From NCBI GenBank assembly GCA_022036555.1, contig CM039120.1:27836991-27900990 (forward strand): DNA of 64,000 nt, given 5' to 3'. The notes beneath the pieces are model-generated. The model made no database searches and was not told the DNA's origin. It saw nothing but the letters and a program-made list of their open reading frames with translations. The DNA comes from Microstegium vimineum. Lineage: Eukaryota > Streptophyta > Magnoliopsida > Poales > Poaceae. Shown here one piece after another: positions 33,065 to 44,714 of this stretch (position 1 is the first letter of the stretch; every line of letters begins with the position of its first letter). A program made the position numbers and the translations under genes.

Positions 33065-34186
33065 GTTGGTGCGTCAGGTAGGGGACCTTTGCGTGTCACC
33101 CGTATTTTTGAGTTTCGGATGGCTGATCGCCGTGTTGATTTCGCTCCGGGCTTCATTGTTCGTTTTTGTAGCCTAGACTTCTAGTGCCACAGGCAGGGGT
33201 CCGACCTGGCTCTCCGTCGCCCTACGGCACCCTCCAATGTAGCCATGGACGCCATCACCGCATCCATGGCCCATCTCCATCTGTCTCCCCCCTGGGGAAC
33301 AAGCCTCTCGTCGGGCCATCGTCCCGCGAGCCGATCATTTTTCGTTTGAGCGCCAGCTCGACACTCTCCAGGGACCCAGCCAACTCAGGAGTCTCTGCGC
33401 AACTTCTAGTTCGCGTTCGCTAACGTGACGGCGCAGCTCGCGGGAGGGCAGCCGCTCTCCCCTGGGCGCGTCAAAATGCCCGTATCAGAGGGGCAACCTT
33501 TCGGCATGAGCAATGCCGCCGCGTCGTATGCGGAGATGGTGGCCACGTGGTTCCATGCTGACCCCACAGAAGGGACACAAATGGGAATCGCGTCCCACCA
33601 CTCTTGCTCCACCTCCGATCTCCTTACGAGATCCGAGGCCACATATTACACCGACTCGGGCCGTGGGAGCATTGATCCCTGGGACACCTTGGACTTCGAC
33701 GGTCTTGAGGATCAGGAGGCGCTTCACGACTTCCTCTAAGCCAGTGATTATCTGATTGACTCCGACTCAAGCGATCCCAACGAGGACCATGGTTGCGAGT
33801 GCTTCATGTGAGACGCACCTCCACCCACAACCACCGTTGACCCCACCCTCATCGAAGAAGGGGACGACGATGACGACGACAAACCCACGCTCGTCCGTCA
33901 GACGGATGTGCCAGTACCCCAGCCGAGGCCCGACCCGCAGTCTTCGGAGGCCTAGCAGCAATAGCTCTGCAACCTCTGCGACGTAGAGCAACAGCTCGCG
34001 GAGCGACAACGAAAGGTGATGTTCGAGCGCGAAAAGCTCGAGCGTGAAGCCGCCAGGGAGCCCATGGAGCCTCGCACTCGCAGGGAGGCCCGGGCAGTAC
34101 ACCACCACATCATCAACAATGAACATGGCACGCCGCAGTTCACACGGGCAAGCCAGAACATCGCGGCACCAAGGATGATGTCACAT
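33065..34186 (+). mobile_element. Truncated second internal region (gag start) of Tat-type element
   Basis: Starts with the primer site and repeats the first part of the interior at 22301-23410: MADRRVDFAPGFI-like start, SYAEMVATWFHADP, EDQEALHDFL, VMFEREKLEREAAR and NNEHGTPQFTRASQNIA. It carries its own stops, including TAG at 33182-33184 and two TAG in SSEA-stop-QQ-stop. Where the first copy has TAG it often has CAG. Homology ends abruptly at about 34186. Confidence 0.85.
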
Positions 34187-34842
34187 ATAGGCTGTTGACT
34201 TGGGGTACGCTCCTGGCTTCTGTTCCCCTTCCTTCCCGGGGAAGGCTTTGCCTGTCGGCATGCCGTGGGTCCTGTTCGTCCTTGATGCAACTATAGCCAC
34301 GTGATTTGTACTTGGGGGCGCTCCTGTTTCCATATTTGGGCATGAGCAGAGGTTGGCAGAACAGGGCTCGGTACCCCTATGTTCCGTCATAGAGGGACGA
34401 ATACACCTTAATCCCTGTTCAACTGTCCATCGGAGGGATGGTGGACGTCGATCGGTAGTACTAGAGCTTGTACCGCAAGGATTATACAGGGGAAGGCATG
34501 GCGTTCCATGCCGGTAACCCCCATCCCCGAGGACGAGTCTGTACTGTGGACCTTTTGACTACGGGCTAAAATGCTCTGTGGATCGGGGAAGCCTCCGAGG
34601 TCAGGTGACGTCAGAGATGATGTTACCCCGGCTCGGACGAGGTGGAAGAGCCCCCGAGGGTGGATGGCTTCACGGATTACATCATCTAGGCTCGGACGAG
34701 GCGGAAGATCCTCCGAGGGAGTGTTATTGCCTTGGCTGGTTCGGGCGGGGAAGCCCCTAAGGACAGAAGACTGTAATTTGCTGTATAGACAACTCTAAAC
34801 TTGATGACTGATTCGTCTGTATCATAATGTTGATGCCTTTTC
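34187..34842 (-). repeat. Diverged LTR fragment of the same Tat-type family, reversed
   Basis: In minus orientation it resembles the LTR family above: GGTTCTGTTCGTCC-type wording, 'GAGGTTGGCAGAACAGGGCTCGGTACCCCTATGTTCCGTC' region, two array-like units with GCTCGGACGAGG (34632, 34690). The ends are missing. It lies between the truncated Tat interior and the next minus-strand element. Confidence 0.55.
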
Positions 34843-34989
34843 TGCTGACGTTTTGCAAAATAACCCCGTCATCGGTACTTATACTTGTATTACTTTATGC
34901 ATCCATACAGATACTAGGAATATATTTTTTTAAAATATTTACCATTGATCGCTCTGGAAAACGCAAACCCTTAATATAAGTATTACCAG

Positions 34990-35960
34990 GAACAGACTAA
35001 TTTATCCGAAAAGGACCCTCCCAATTAGGAGACCACTTTCTCAAACTTTGAACTCTTAGTCCCAATTGGTAAAATCAGTTTCCACACCAGATCACCATGG
35101 ACAAACTCTTTCGCTTTCACTTTCTTGTTATACCACCTGGCAACCTTTTTCTTGTTCTCTTCTATGCTGATTAGAACTCTTAGCCGATGACTTGCTAGAT
35201 CTTCTAATTCATCCTTCATAAGGATATCATATTCCTCGGCTATTAATTGGTCCTGAGAAAACAATCGTCTAGAACTAGTCTTAACCTCCCAAGGTAGTAC
35301 AACATCATGCCCATAGACTAACTGGTATGGCAACATCTGATACGACCATAAAGCTTCATTCAACACTATATGCCACCTTCTAGGGTTTTCTTCAATCTTG
35401 CGCTGGATAAGCTTAATAACCCCTTTATTAGTTGCTTCGTCCTGACCATTAGCTTTAGCATAATAAGGAGAAGAGTTTAAAACCTTAAATCCCATACCGA
35501 TAGCAAATTCATCAAACTCCCCTGACGTGAACATGGTCCCTTGATCAGTTGTAATGGTTTGAGGAATACCAAATCGGTAAACAATATGCTCCTTTACAAA
35601 GTCTATCATGTTTGCCGATGTCACCTTCTTCAAAGGAAATTCTTCAACCCACTTCGTGAAATAAACGGTAGCAACAAGTATAAATTTATGCCCTTTACTC
35701 GATGGCAGATAAATTTGGCCGATGAGATCGATAGCCCATCATCTACACGGCCAAGGCTTGATTATAGGTTTCATTGCCGATGCGGGTCCTCTCTGAACAT
35801 TACCAAATCTCTGACAACCTTGACACCCTTTGAAGTATCTAAAACAATCCTCAAGAATTGTTGGCCAATAATACCCATTCCGCCTAATCATCCACTTCAT
35901 TTTGAATGCTGATTGATGTGCCCCACATACTCCCTCATGAATCTCACCCATCAACCCTTT
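34990..35960 (-). pseudogene. Tat integrase
   Basis: In sense: HHCC zinc domain at 35954-35820 (MGEIHEGVCGAH, CQGCQRFGN), catalytic core with Asp in WAIDLIGQIY (35740-35710), Asp in TTDQGTMF and Glu in GQDEATNK, then YQLVYGHDVVLPWEV and a C-terminal domain (VHGDLVWKLILPIGT). A stop after PWPCR (35739) splits zinc domain and core. A short deletion follows NEALWSYQ, where 'AYRTSKR'-like residues would be expected. All catalytic acids are readable. Confidence 0.82.
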
Positions 35961-36089
35961 TGACTCTTCTTTACTAAGTCACTTGAGCAAAACTCCATCA
36001 ATCGTTCGATAATATAATTCATCATCAAGGAGCACATACCTGGTAGCTTGAAACCTTAGACGCCTTTCAACCCTTTTAGACGGGTCCCT

Positions 36090-36560
36090 TAAGTAATCGA
36101 CAATTTCTTTTCTCTAGTCATCGACAATCATTACCGATGTCATTATTTCTTGAATCGGCTGATACCCTGAAGCGTACTGTGCTAACCGATTAGCCTCTTC
36201 ATTATGCAACATGGGAATATGTTCGAGGCGGTATTCATTAAATTCTTTTAATAATTGCAAACACTTTTCATGGTGTGCAATTAAAATTTCAATTCGGCAT
36301 TCATATGTCCCAATCAATTGATTGATCACCAACATAGAGTCGCCAAAGATTTCAACAGCATCGACACGCACTTCCTTGAGTAATTCCAACCCTTTTAGCA
36401 AAGTCTTGTATTCAGCCTGATTGTTTGTTGAAGTAGCAACAATCGACAATGAGACTTCATACTTCTGTCCTCGGGTTGAGATTAAGACAACACTGATACC
36501 TACTCCTTACTTACACGTAGATCCATCAAAGAACAAAGTCCAAGGAGCAATCTCTATGGA
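36090..36560 (-). pseudogene. Second (archaeal-type) RNase H of Tat element
   Basis: Reads WTLFFDGSTCK (first Asp), a stop, VGISVVLIS, then SIVATSTNNQAEYKTLLKGLE (Glu), VEIFGDSMLVINQL (Asp), and HIPMLHNEEANRLAQYAS. The last motif is normally N-x-x-A-D-x-L-A, but here the Asp is Asn. The domain is additional to the RNase H fused to RT and its presence defines the Tat group. In this copy it is probably inactive. Confidence 0.8.
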
Positions 36561-37949
36561 ATTCACTGTACTACAATGCTGAGTAACAAAGTCGGCCATC
36601 ACCTGACCCTTAACCGCTTTGACCGATTCATACCTCAAATCAAACTCTGACAACGCTAAAATCCATTTGCCGATCCTTTCACTCAATATCGGCATCGACA
36701 ACATATACTTAACCACATCATCTTTGCATACGATAGTACATTTGACCGATAACAAATAATGCCTCAATTTAATGCAAGAGAAGTATAGACACAAACATAA
36801 TTTCTCAACGGCTGAATATCTGGTTTCAACATCCACTAGCCTTCTACTCAAATAATAAATTACGCGTTCCTTCCCTTCAAATTCTTGGATTAAGGCTGAC
36901 CCGATAACGCTGTCATCGGCAGACAAATACAACCTGAAAGGCTTCCCGTGTTGATGTGGAACCAAGACTGGAGGATTTACCAAATATCTCTTAATTTCTT
37001 CCAAGGCTGATTGATGTTCTTCCTTCCATGCAAATTCTTGACCGGCCTTCAGCTTTAGCACGGGCTAAAATACTTAACTTTCCCAGACAAATTAGATATA
37101 AATCTTCTAATAAAATTAATCTTGCCGATCAAAGACTGCAACTCAGTTTTGTTTGTGGGAGCAACCACCTTATTAATTGCATCAATGGATTTTCTGTCGA
37201 TGTCGATACCTCTTTGATGCACCATAAAACCTAGAAATTGGCCTGCCGATACACCAAACACACACTTATTACGATTCATCTTTAACCCATGTTCCCTTGT
37301 GCACTCTAGAATTTTCCGCAAATCGGCAAGATGCTTCTCAAAATCTCTGGACTTAACCACCACATCGTCAATATAGATTTCGACTAACGTGTCGATATAC
37401 TTATGAAAAATGAAATTCATCGCTCTCTGATAAGTAGCACCGGCGTTCTTCAAACCAAAATTCATTACGACCCACTCAAATAAACCAACATGACCTGAAC
37501 ATCTAAAAGCAGTCTTGGATATGTCTTCTTCAGCCATGAATATTTGATTATATCCAGCGTTACCATCCATAAAACTAATGATTTGATGTCCAGCAGCATC
37601 ATCAACCAGTAGATCAACAACGGGCATCGGGTAACTGTCAATACAAACACGAAGTTTTCCTGAAGTCAATACAAACACGAAGTTTTCCATTTTTCTTATA
37701 CACCGAAACCACATTAGAAATTCATTCGGCATATCGACATTGCCGAATAAATCCAACCTCAATTAATTTTGTAATTTCAGCTTTAATGTCGGGTAATACA
37801 AGAGGATTGCATCGGCACACTGGCTGCTGATGTGGTTGGAAACCAGATTTAATAGGTAACTGATGTTCAACTATTGATCGGTCTAGACCAGGCATCTCTG
37901 TATAATCCCAAGCAAAACAATCTTTATATTCCTTTAATAAATTACTCAA
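36507..37949 (-). pseudogene. Tat reverse transcriptase-RNase H
   Basis: From 37949: pre-RT (YKDCFAWDYTEMPGLDRSI, VEHQLPI), then RT (GKLRVCID, ISFMDGNAGYNQI, FGLKNAGATYQRAM, active-site YIDDVVVKS, FLGFMVHQRGID), thumb (LQSLIGKINFIRRFI), and RNase H (LYLSADDSVIG, YYLSRRLVDVETRYS, LRHYLLS, ALSEFDLRYE). A 28-base tandem duplication (37637-37692) and the loss of residues after RVCID break the frame near the fingers. A stop near 37055 separates RT from RNase H. Confidence 0.83.
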
Positions 37950-38746
37950 CTGTTGTTTACATTGAGAATCTAACTTAGCACTAATAAAGGTTGCCCTGGG
38001 CTTGCTGCCATCGCCGATATCTATCTCTAGTAAGTCATCTGCTGATGTGAACCCCTGCCCAAGTTTTCCGTCATCGGCAAACTAATCCATTAAAACTCTT
38101 CTTCAGAACCGACTGCTTGGATCGGTATAATTTGGTAATCGGCAACCTTGAGGAATTCCATATCCCAAGCTTCACCTGACATGCATTTGGTCTGCTCATA
38201 AGTTTCTGATTCTGCCGATGCAATGATTGACGAGGCTTCACCTCGGACGACTTCAATTTTGTCTCCAACATATTGCACGAGGCTTTGGTACATTGTGGAA
38301 GGGATACAACAATTAGCGTGGATCCAATCCCTTCCCAGGAGAAAGTTGTAGGCACCTTTGCCATTGATTATGAAAAATGTTGTCGACAAAGTTTTACTGC
38401 CGATGGTTAACTCAATGCATACTGCTCCCTTAGCTGGTGACACATTGCCTTCAAAATCTTTAAGCATCATGTTTGTCTTAGCTAAGTCTTGGTCACCTTT
38501 CCCAAGCTTTCTGAACATGACGTATGACATTATATTGACTGCCGCTCCACCATCAACCAGCATCTTTGACACTGGCTGTCCATCAACTTTGCCTTTGACA
38601 AACAAGGCCCTTAAATGCTGCCTTTCATCATCGACAGACTTTTCAAAGATAGCTTCCATCGGGTCCAGCATTAACTGCGCCATTTCAGTAGCTTCTTCCT
38701 CAGCATCGGCAAGCGCCATGAATTCCATCGGCAATGTAACAACCAT
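37950..38746 (-). pseudogene. Tat aspartic protease
   Basis: The frame 38746-38090 carries the active site MLVDGGAAVNIMS (D-G-G), the flap region (ELTIGSKTLSTTFFI), and LLGRDWIHANCCIPSTMYQ, a signature of this lineage's protease. The acidic tail (AVGSEEEF) leads into 37950-38089, the linker to RT. The frame itself is unbroken over 218 codons and the catalytic Asp is present. Confidence 0.82.
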
Positions 38747-39564
38747 ATTGACTTCTGCCGATAGATCCCTATCCTTGCGTTTCGGCCTCCACTGCTTAAC
38801 TGGAGATTTCTCTCTTGAAGGATTTTCATTGTGATACAGATCTCCTTGGCATTCACGCTAGATCCTCCTTCTCTGAGTCTTCGTCAGACCTTTGGGGGCA
38901 CCATTGAGAAAGCTTAGTTTTCCAAGCAGGTTGGTACTGTTTCTCACCGCTCGTATTTGCACTACTCCTTATGTTCGGATCCCTAGAGAATATCCCTTCA
39001 TCAGGCACTCTTGCATTAGCCATCTCTTCAAGCTCTTCTTGACGACCATGCTGGCCAAGCCTGTCATGTACACTGATCTTGCCCACAGCCGATCATGCAA
39101 TGATCCCTTTCCTTTGATCGGTCCGCCACAGCTTGATGTTCGATCGTCAAAATATGGTTTCTTTTCTGACCGATCGGCAGGATAGTACCCGTTGCATTTG
39201 GGGCAATTATCGGCAGTGGGTAGCTTGATGCCTTCTTCCCCAAAAATGAACAAAGAAGGGGCACCTCCAATGATCTTTATGCCGATGCCACTCTTGGCGC
39301 CTTTCTTCCTTCTGCTGCCGATATTGCTCCTCTTGCAAGCGACAATATTCTTGTCGTGGCTGCCTGTGCGTGATTACAACGCCATATGGTGCACATCTAT
39401 GAGGCCTCCTAGTGCTGCTGCTCTCATTGGTAATTCTCTTGCCCTTCCTGTCATCGGCAACTTTTTCCCTTTCACACCATGCACAGCTATTTGATGTTCA
39501 GGATCTACCGATGCACTTTTCTTGGCAGCTTTCGACGTTAGCACTTTAGTCTTCCCATTAGTTT
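38747..39564 (-). pseudogene. Gag-protease linker of Tat element
   Basis: Broken frames. A cysteine pair segment (NCPKCNGYYPADRSEKK, near 39190) and a basic stretch (RKRDRD-like, 38760-38860) are seen, as in the linker between gag and protease in Tat elements. There are several frameshifts and no intact ORF above 90 codons. Confidence 0.55.
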
Positions 39565-40634
39565 TCACCACATTATTCGAAACAGGTGTTGGTCGATCTT
39601 CATCGGCTTCTGAGCTTTAGAATTTTCAAACTTAATTCGCCCAGACTCAATTTCTGACTGCAACTGCTGCCTAAAGACTTTGCAATCATTGGTATTATGC
39701 GAGGTTGCAGCATGCCACTTGCAATACCTAATCCTTTTAAGCCCTTCTACCGATGGAATTACTTGATTAGGCGACAGTTTAATCTGCCCTTCTTGAAGCA
39801 ACAGGTCAAATATTCTATTGGCCTTGGTGATATCAAAGGTGAATCTTTCAGCTTCTTTTTGGCCAAACAGACAGGATACTAACTTCTTGTTCTTTACCCA
39901 TTCAGCAACGTTGATGCTTGGTTCCTCATCCGATTCGGAATCTTCTTCTTGTTCAATGAAGGATACCTTTTTATTCCAAGTTTTCCTAGGTTCGAAAGCT
40001 TTAATGTCTTGATCAGCAATTCTCGGCACGAGATGACTCAAACTTTCAAACTTCTGAGATGCATATGTGTGGCAGTAATCCCTGGAAAGCCAAATCTGCC
40101 AATTGTCGATCATCAAGCACCAAACTGTAGCACTTGTTCTTTACGTCTCGTAGCCTTTGGACGAAGCTTTCTACCGATTCATCATTACGCTGTCTCAATT
40201 TGACCAAATAGGTAATCTTCTTCTCATGAATGCCAGTGAAGAAGTATTTGTGAAACTGATTTTCTAGATTGGCCCAAGTGATCACAGAATTTGGAGGCAG
40301 TGAAATGAACCATGTAAATGCCGATCCAGATAATGACGACGAGAACAATCTCACCCTCAGTTCATCTCTGCTGGTCGCTTCTCCACATTAGATAATAAAG
40401 CGGTTGATGTGCTTCATCGTTGACGTATCATCTTGGCCAGAAAACTTTGTGAAATCCGGAACCTTATACCAATTTGGGAGAGGAATCAAATCATATGCCA
40501 AAGGGTACGACGTCCGATAAGAGTATGTATTAATCTTAGGCTTGATGCCGAATTGTTCTTTCATCACTTTAGCGATCTTATCGGCCCAGTATGCATCTTG
40601 ATCTTGCCGATGCACTGGCTGGATGTTGATTGGC
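39565..40634 (-). pseudogene. Tat gag, capsid and C-terminal parts
   Basis: 40642-40388 encodes the approach to the capsid (DAYWADKIAKVMKEQFGIKP). 40354-40046 is the gag domain (FSSSLSGSAFTWFISLPPNSV, WANLENQFHKYFFTGIHE, LRQRNDESVESFVQRLRD, RQLADLAFQGLLP). 40116-39565 continues with FESLSHLVPRIADQD, an acidic part and a zinc-knuckle-like YCKWHAATSHNTNDC. Three frames overlap because of small indels. The N-terminal part is displaced beyond the insertions. Confidence 0.8.
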
Positions 40635-43600
40635 TGTAACACCTCAAGTGTTAAGCATAATTAAACTATTCTTAATTAAAACTAAAGTATTCATCACATA
40701 AAGCATTCATGCATAGCATCATCATTTCATGTGTTAATCCTTGGCTTTGATCTTGGTTGTTTAATATGTTTAACTTTGAACCATCGTGCTAAATGTAACC
40801 TAAAGATTAGTGCTTTAATCATGGTATGAAACTAAGTTTATTTCCTCAAATTTAATATGACTTAGCAATATTGAAATTAATGTTTCCATAGGACATAAAT
40901 TGGGTTTGATCTTCTAGTTTAAAAAGTAAGACAAATTTGATCTTGTTGTTTAAAGATTTCTTGTGCAGTTTAAAATTCTGAACAACTTTGGTGTTTTCCT
41001 CAAAACCTGAAAAAGAGTTTAAATTGGTCAAATTTAAGTTTGAAGCAAATTTGGAAAACAATAAAATTGAAAAATAAAAAGAAAAGCACTTACCTGGCTA
41101 AGTGGGCCGGCGCCCCACTTTCGGCCCACCAGCCAAAGCCGGTCTGAACCAACACGCGCGCCCGTCTCCCGCCTACGCCTCACGAGCAGCGCGCGTGCAC
41201 CGACCGCGCGCGGGCCGTGGCCGCCATGCGCGTCGACGACGACCACGTGGCCGCCGAGCTCTGGCCGAGCCGCACCTACACCCGAAGCGGACGCGCCCTG
41301 GTCCTCCCTCCCTCCTTTCTGTCCCCCTCGCTCTATCTCCCTCGCCTAACCCTAGCGCAACAGCAGCAGCCGAGCGCTGCCGTCGCCTGTAGCGCCGCTC
41401 GCCGCGCCGTTCCCGGCGACCAGCGCCGCGCCGTCGCCCGTCGTGCGCACCGCAGCTTCGCCGCACCACCCCGTCTCCGCAACGCCGTAGTACCGCCCCG
41501 GTAAGGCTCCGCTCGGCGCCAATCGCGCGTCGCCGCGCCGCGGTGGCCGCGCCCTGCCCCGAGCTCCGTTGCGTTGTTCCGCGTCGTCGGCTCCCACTCC
41601 GGCCGCGCTCTTCACTCTCCGAGCTTCGCCGAGCCCTCGCGAGGCTCGACCGTCGCTCTGCGCGCCGCGCCGTAGCCTCAGCCTCTCTGCCGCCGTGAAC
41701 CGCCGCCGCCGTGCTGCCATGGCCAGCAACGAGCTCGCCCGAGCATGCGCCCGCCTAGCCGAGGACACCGTCGGCTTCGTCTCGCCGAGGCAAAGCTGGT
41801 GATGCCCTCACCGCCGCCGGAAACCTCGCCAGCGACGAGCAGTGCCGCCGCTGTGTGCGTCTGTGTGTGTGTGTGTGCGCGTGTGTGACTGACGCGTGGG
41901 CCCGAGGCCCCACCCGTCGGCCACTTCAGTGTGTGCCTTTGTGTGTTTCTGGGTGCGCGTAGCAGTTAGGGTTAATCCGAAAAGAAAAATGATTTTCTTT
42001 ATTTCTTTATGAATCTTGTAAAATGCATATCAATTCATAGAAAAATGCTAAAAATGCCAAACTTGTTTTGTTAGGTTTCTTTTATCCAGATCTACAGTTT
42101 GGTGTATTTTGCATGATTTGTTGTATAAGTTTTCTGTGTAGGTTTAATTAATCTTGTTTAACGCTGAAACTTGGGAAATGCATAGTTATTAATTTATAGC
42201 TCTGAAAATTGTGAAACTTCTCTTGTTAGGTTTCTGTAGCAGAGATCTATCTATGAAAAATATGAACTACCCTATGTTCTGTTTAGCATATCTGTGTAGG
42301 GTTTAAAATGTGATAAATAACTAGGTTAATGAATTTTAATAGTTGTTTTATGCAATATAAATATTTGATACTTTTTCTGAGGTATCCTGGCATTTAGTAG
42401 TATTAAATAAAAATGTGTCCTGAACTGTTTGATGCTTTTCAAAGTACAACTTTATTTCAAGAATTATCTTACCATGATAAGAAAGGCTATTAGTGCAACC
42501 TTGCTTGTTTAAGTTGTTAAGTGAATGAGCATTTATTAAGTGTATATATATACGACACCTCGCATACATATCAATTCATCATATGCACTTATACATACTC
42601 GCATCGCATCATACAGGATCGTAGGACGAGAACCCGGAGAACGTGACTCAGGAGCAGGAGCAAGCCACTCAGGAAGTGCAGCTCAAGGATCCCAGTGAGG
42701 AGGACCCACTGCAGGAGTGCCCAAATCACGTTGCCAGCATCTTTGAGCAAGGCAAGCTAAGCCCCGAAGCATTCTCCTGGTTTGCAAAAGTCTAACATTT
42801 ATTATTCGCACTTTATCGATGCATTAAGTATAGGAGTTGAGTGCAACCGTTGATGCATATTACCTTGTTATCCTATCTATACTTTTACCTTGTTACCCAA
42901 AGTTCGATCGTGGCAGTCATGCTTAGTTGGCTTAGTTCGGTAGAAGTCGGATGATTCCATTGCCTGTGAGATATAGGATCTATCCTCATCACATGTTATG
43001 GTCTATCTTGGAATGATAGCCGGAATTGTTAATGGAACTAAGATCAGCGGGAAACTCCCTATACGTTGGAAGGGGGTCACTCGACTGTGTCAACTAAGGA
43101 TTGTTCGTGTTGTTGTCCCTCTGGTCATGTTGAACACATGCCCTACACTTAACTCGAAGGATAACTCGTTCCGACCGTGAAGCCGGAACACTATTCGGGT
43201 CGGGTGTGGTCAGCGACACATCGTACTGGTGCGAGGCGGGGTTCAGCACAGGGCGCGATTTAAGACCTTCTCACGTGCTGGCTTTCGGGTGGGCCCTGGG
43301 TATCTTGGTTCCTGTTCATCCCACGACTTTACCCGAATAGTGTCTTCGGTGACCTGTAGCTCACGTGGCTTGTGAGTGTGGTTTGTGTAGGGAATACCCC
43401 CTCAGCTGAGTTGGAATCCGATTTGAATCGCCATCGCTCCTGGTTAGAGAGAACTTGACTAGGGCAATGACAACAATTACATGACTATGAAACTAATGAT
43501 AGTGATCCGGTTTATGGAAATACTGGAATGATGATGGATCTCTTGTATGCTTAATTCCAACATGTCTGGCATAGACTAGTGGCTAATGTAGATGACAGGT

Positions 43601-44218
43601 AATATTATTAAAAGTGATGTTACTTATCCTTACTAAAACTTGAAAGGTTAGTTGCATGCTTTTCCGCAAAAGAGTCAGCTAAACCACCATAAGCCTTCAT
43701 CCTCCTTGGAGTCTTTATTTTCGTTTATGGCGGGTAAGTCTCGCTGAGTACCTTCTTGTACTCAGGGTTTTATCCCATGTTGTTTTGCAGATGGTCAGCT
43801 CCTACATGGCTATTGTGTGAACTGTCTCTACCCTGTTGGGGATGACTTCTAGACCATGGGCTTGGTCACGTCCAGACTCTTCTTTTGCTATTGCGGGATA
43901 TGTCCCTAGTCTGGCACTTTATTAAGAATTACTTTGAAGATTATCGTGTTAAAAGACTTCCGCTTCTCTTTCAATTTGAACAATGGTTTGTAATAACTGT
44001 TAAGTCTTTGAACTCCGATACTAATTTGTTATGTTGAACTTTATATCGTGTGAATGGTGCTACTGAACTATCTCGATCTTGGTTGTATTGTGGAAATGTT
44101 TGAAATCCTTCGAGATTTCACGGACTACCGGGACTATATGGGCTCAAGTGCTATTAAGCGGCGGTTAATTCGGCTACTTTAGTACTTTATCTCTTATAAT
44201 TCGGATGGTTCTGTTACA
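40635..44218. mobile_element. 3.58-kb solo LTR of a large-LTR Gypsy element
   Basis: Starts TGTAACACCTCAAG and ends GGTTCTGTTACA, and is flanked by the 5-bp direct repeat TTGGC (40630-40634 and 44219-44223), which proves insertion as a unit into the Tat gag. There is no internal coding region. A GC-rich block (41100-41830) and a TG microsatellite (41850-41886) lie inside. Size and ends suggest a Tekay-type chromovirus LTR, tentatively. A related LTR end, reversed, occurs at 63782-64000. Confidence 0.82.
42625..42795 (+). other. 56-codon ATG-less ORF inside the solo LTR
   Basis: After a TAG at 42622-42624 the frame reads acidic peptide (DENPENVTQEQEQATQEVQL, SEEDPLQECPNHVASIF, KLSPEAFSWFAKV) to TAA at 42793-42795. 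An AG follows a T/C/A-rich stretch just upstream (ATCATACAG at 42608-42616), as at an intron 3' end. No start codon lies in frame. It could be an LTR exon or chance. Confidence 0.3.
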
Positions 44219-44714
44219 TTGGCTGAGTTGGTTGATACGCTTCCTCATGTCTTTGTGGCAAATAAGCTATAACGATTGGCGTAGGCGCAGCACCAGCTCG
44301 CCGAATGTTATGCATCGGCTGATTTGCCGATGGACAACATTGAACGCCCACTAGGATGTACTGTGGCGTTATATTTATCAGTCGATATGCTGATGTCTCA
44401 TTATGGAGACCCGATGGTAAGTGGCATTGTTGAACTCCTGCTACCTGACATCTAGGTTGTACCACCTGTTTTTGACTCGGTGTTTGACCAGTCCACCCAG
44501 GATTACAAGTCATCGGCATGTAATTTGCTGATAGCTGATAGCTAACCGGCGATTGTCGCTCCTGTACCCTGGAGTAGTCAACAAATTGGCCACCTTGGTG
44601 TGCTGGTACTTTAGTTTGAGGATTCACCAACGCCATGGGCTGACCTACAGTTGTCGTGTCCTATTGCATCGGCAAAGAACTTGCCTATGTTTGCGCATAA
44701 GGCACTTTGGGTAT
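44219..44714 (-). pseudogene. Tat gag N-terminal region, middle piece
   Basis: Frame 44636-44219 reads a Pro/Gln-rich, low-complexity part (KVPAHQGGQFVDYSRVQE, QRHEEAYQPTQPM) typical of the poorly conserved N-terminal half of Tat gag. It is bounded by the solo LTR on one side and by the pol-less Athila-like element on the other. Confidence 0.6.

Noticed and set aside
41102..41802. Overlapping GC-rich ORFs on both strands
   Set aside because: Inside the solo LTR, Ala/Arg-rich in all frames, typical of GC-rich LTR leader sequence.
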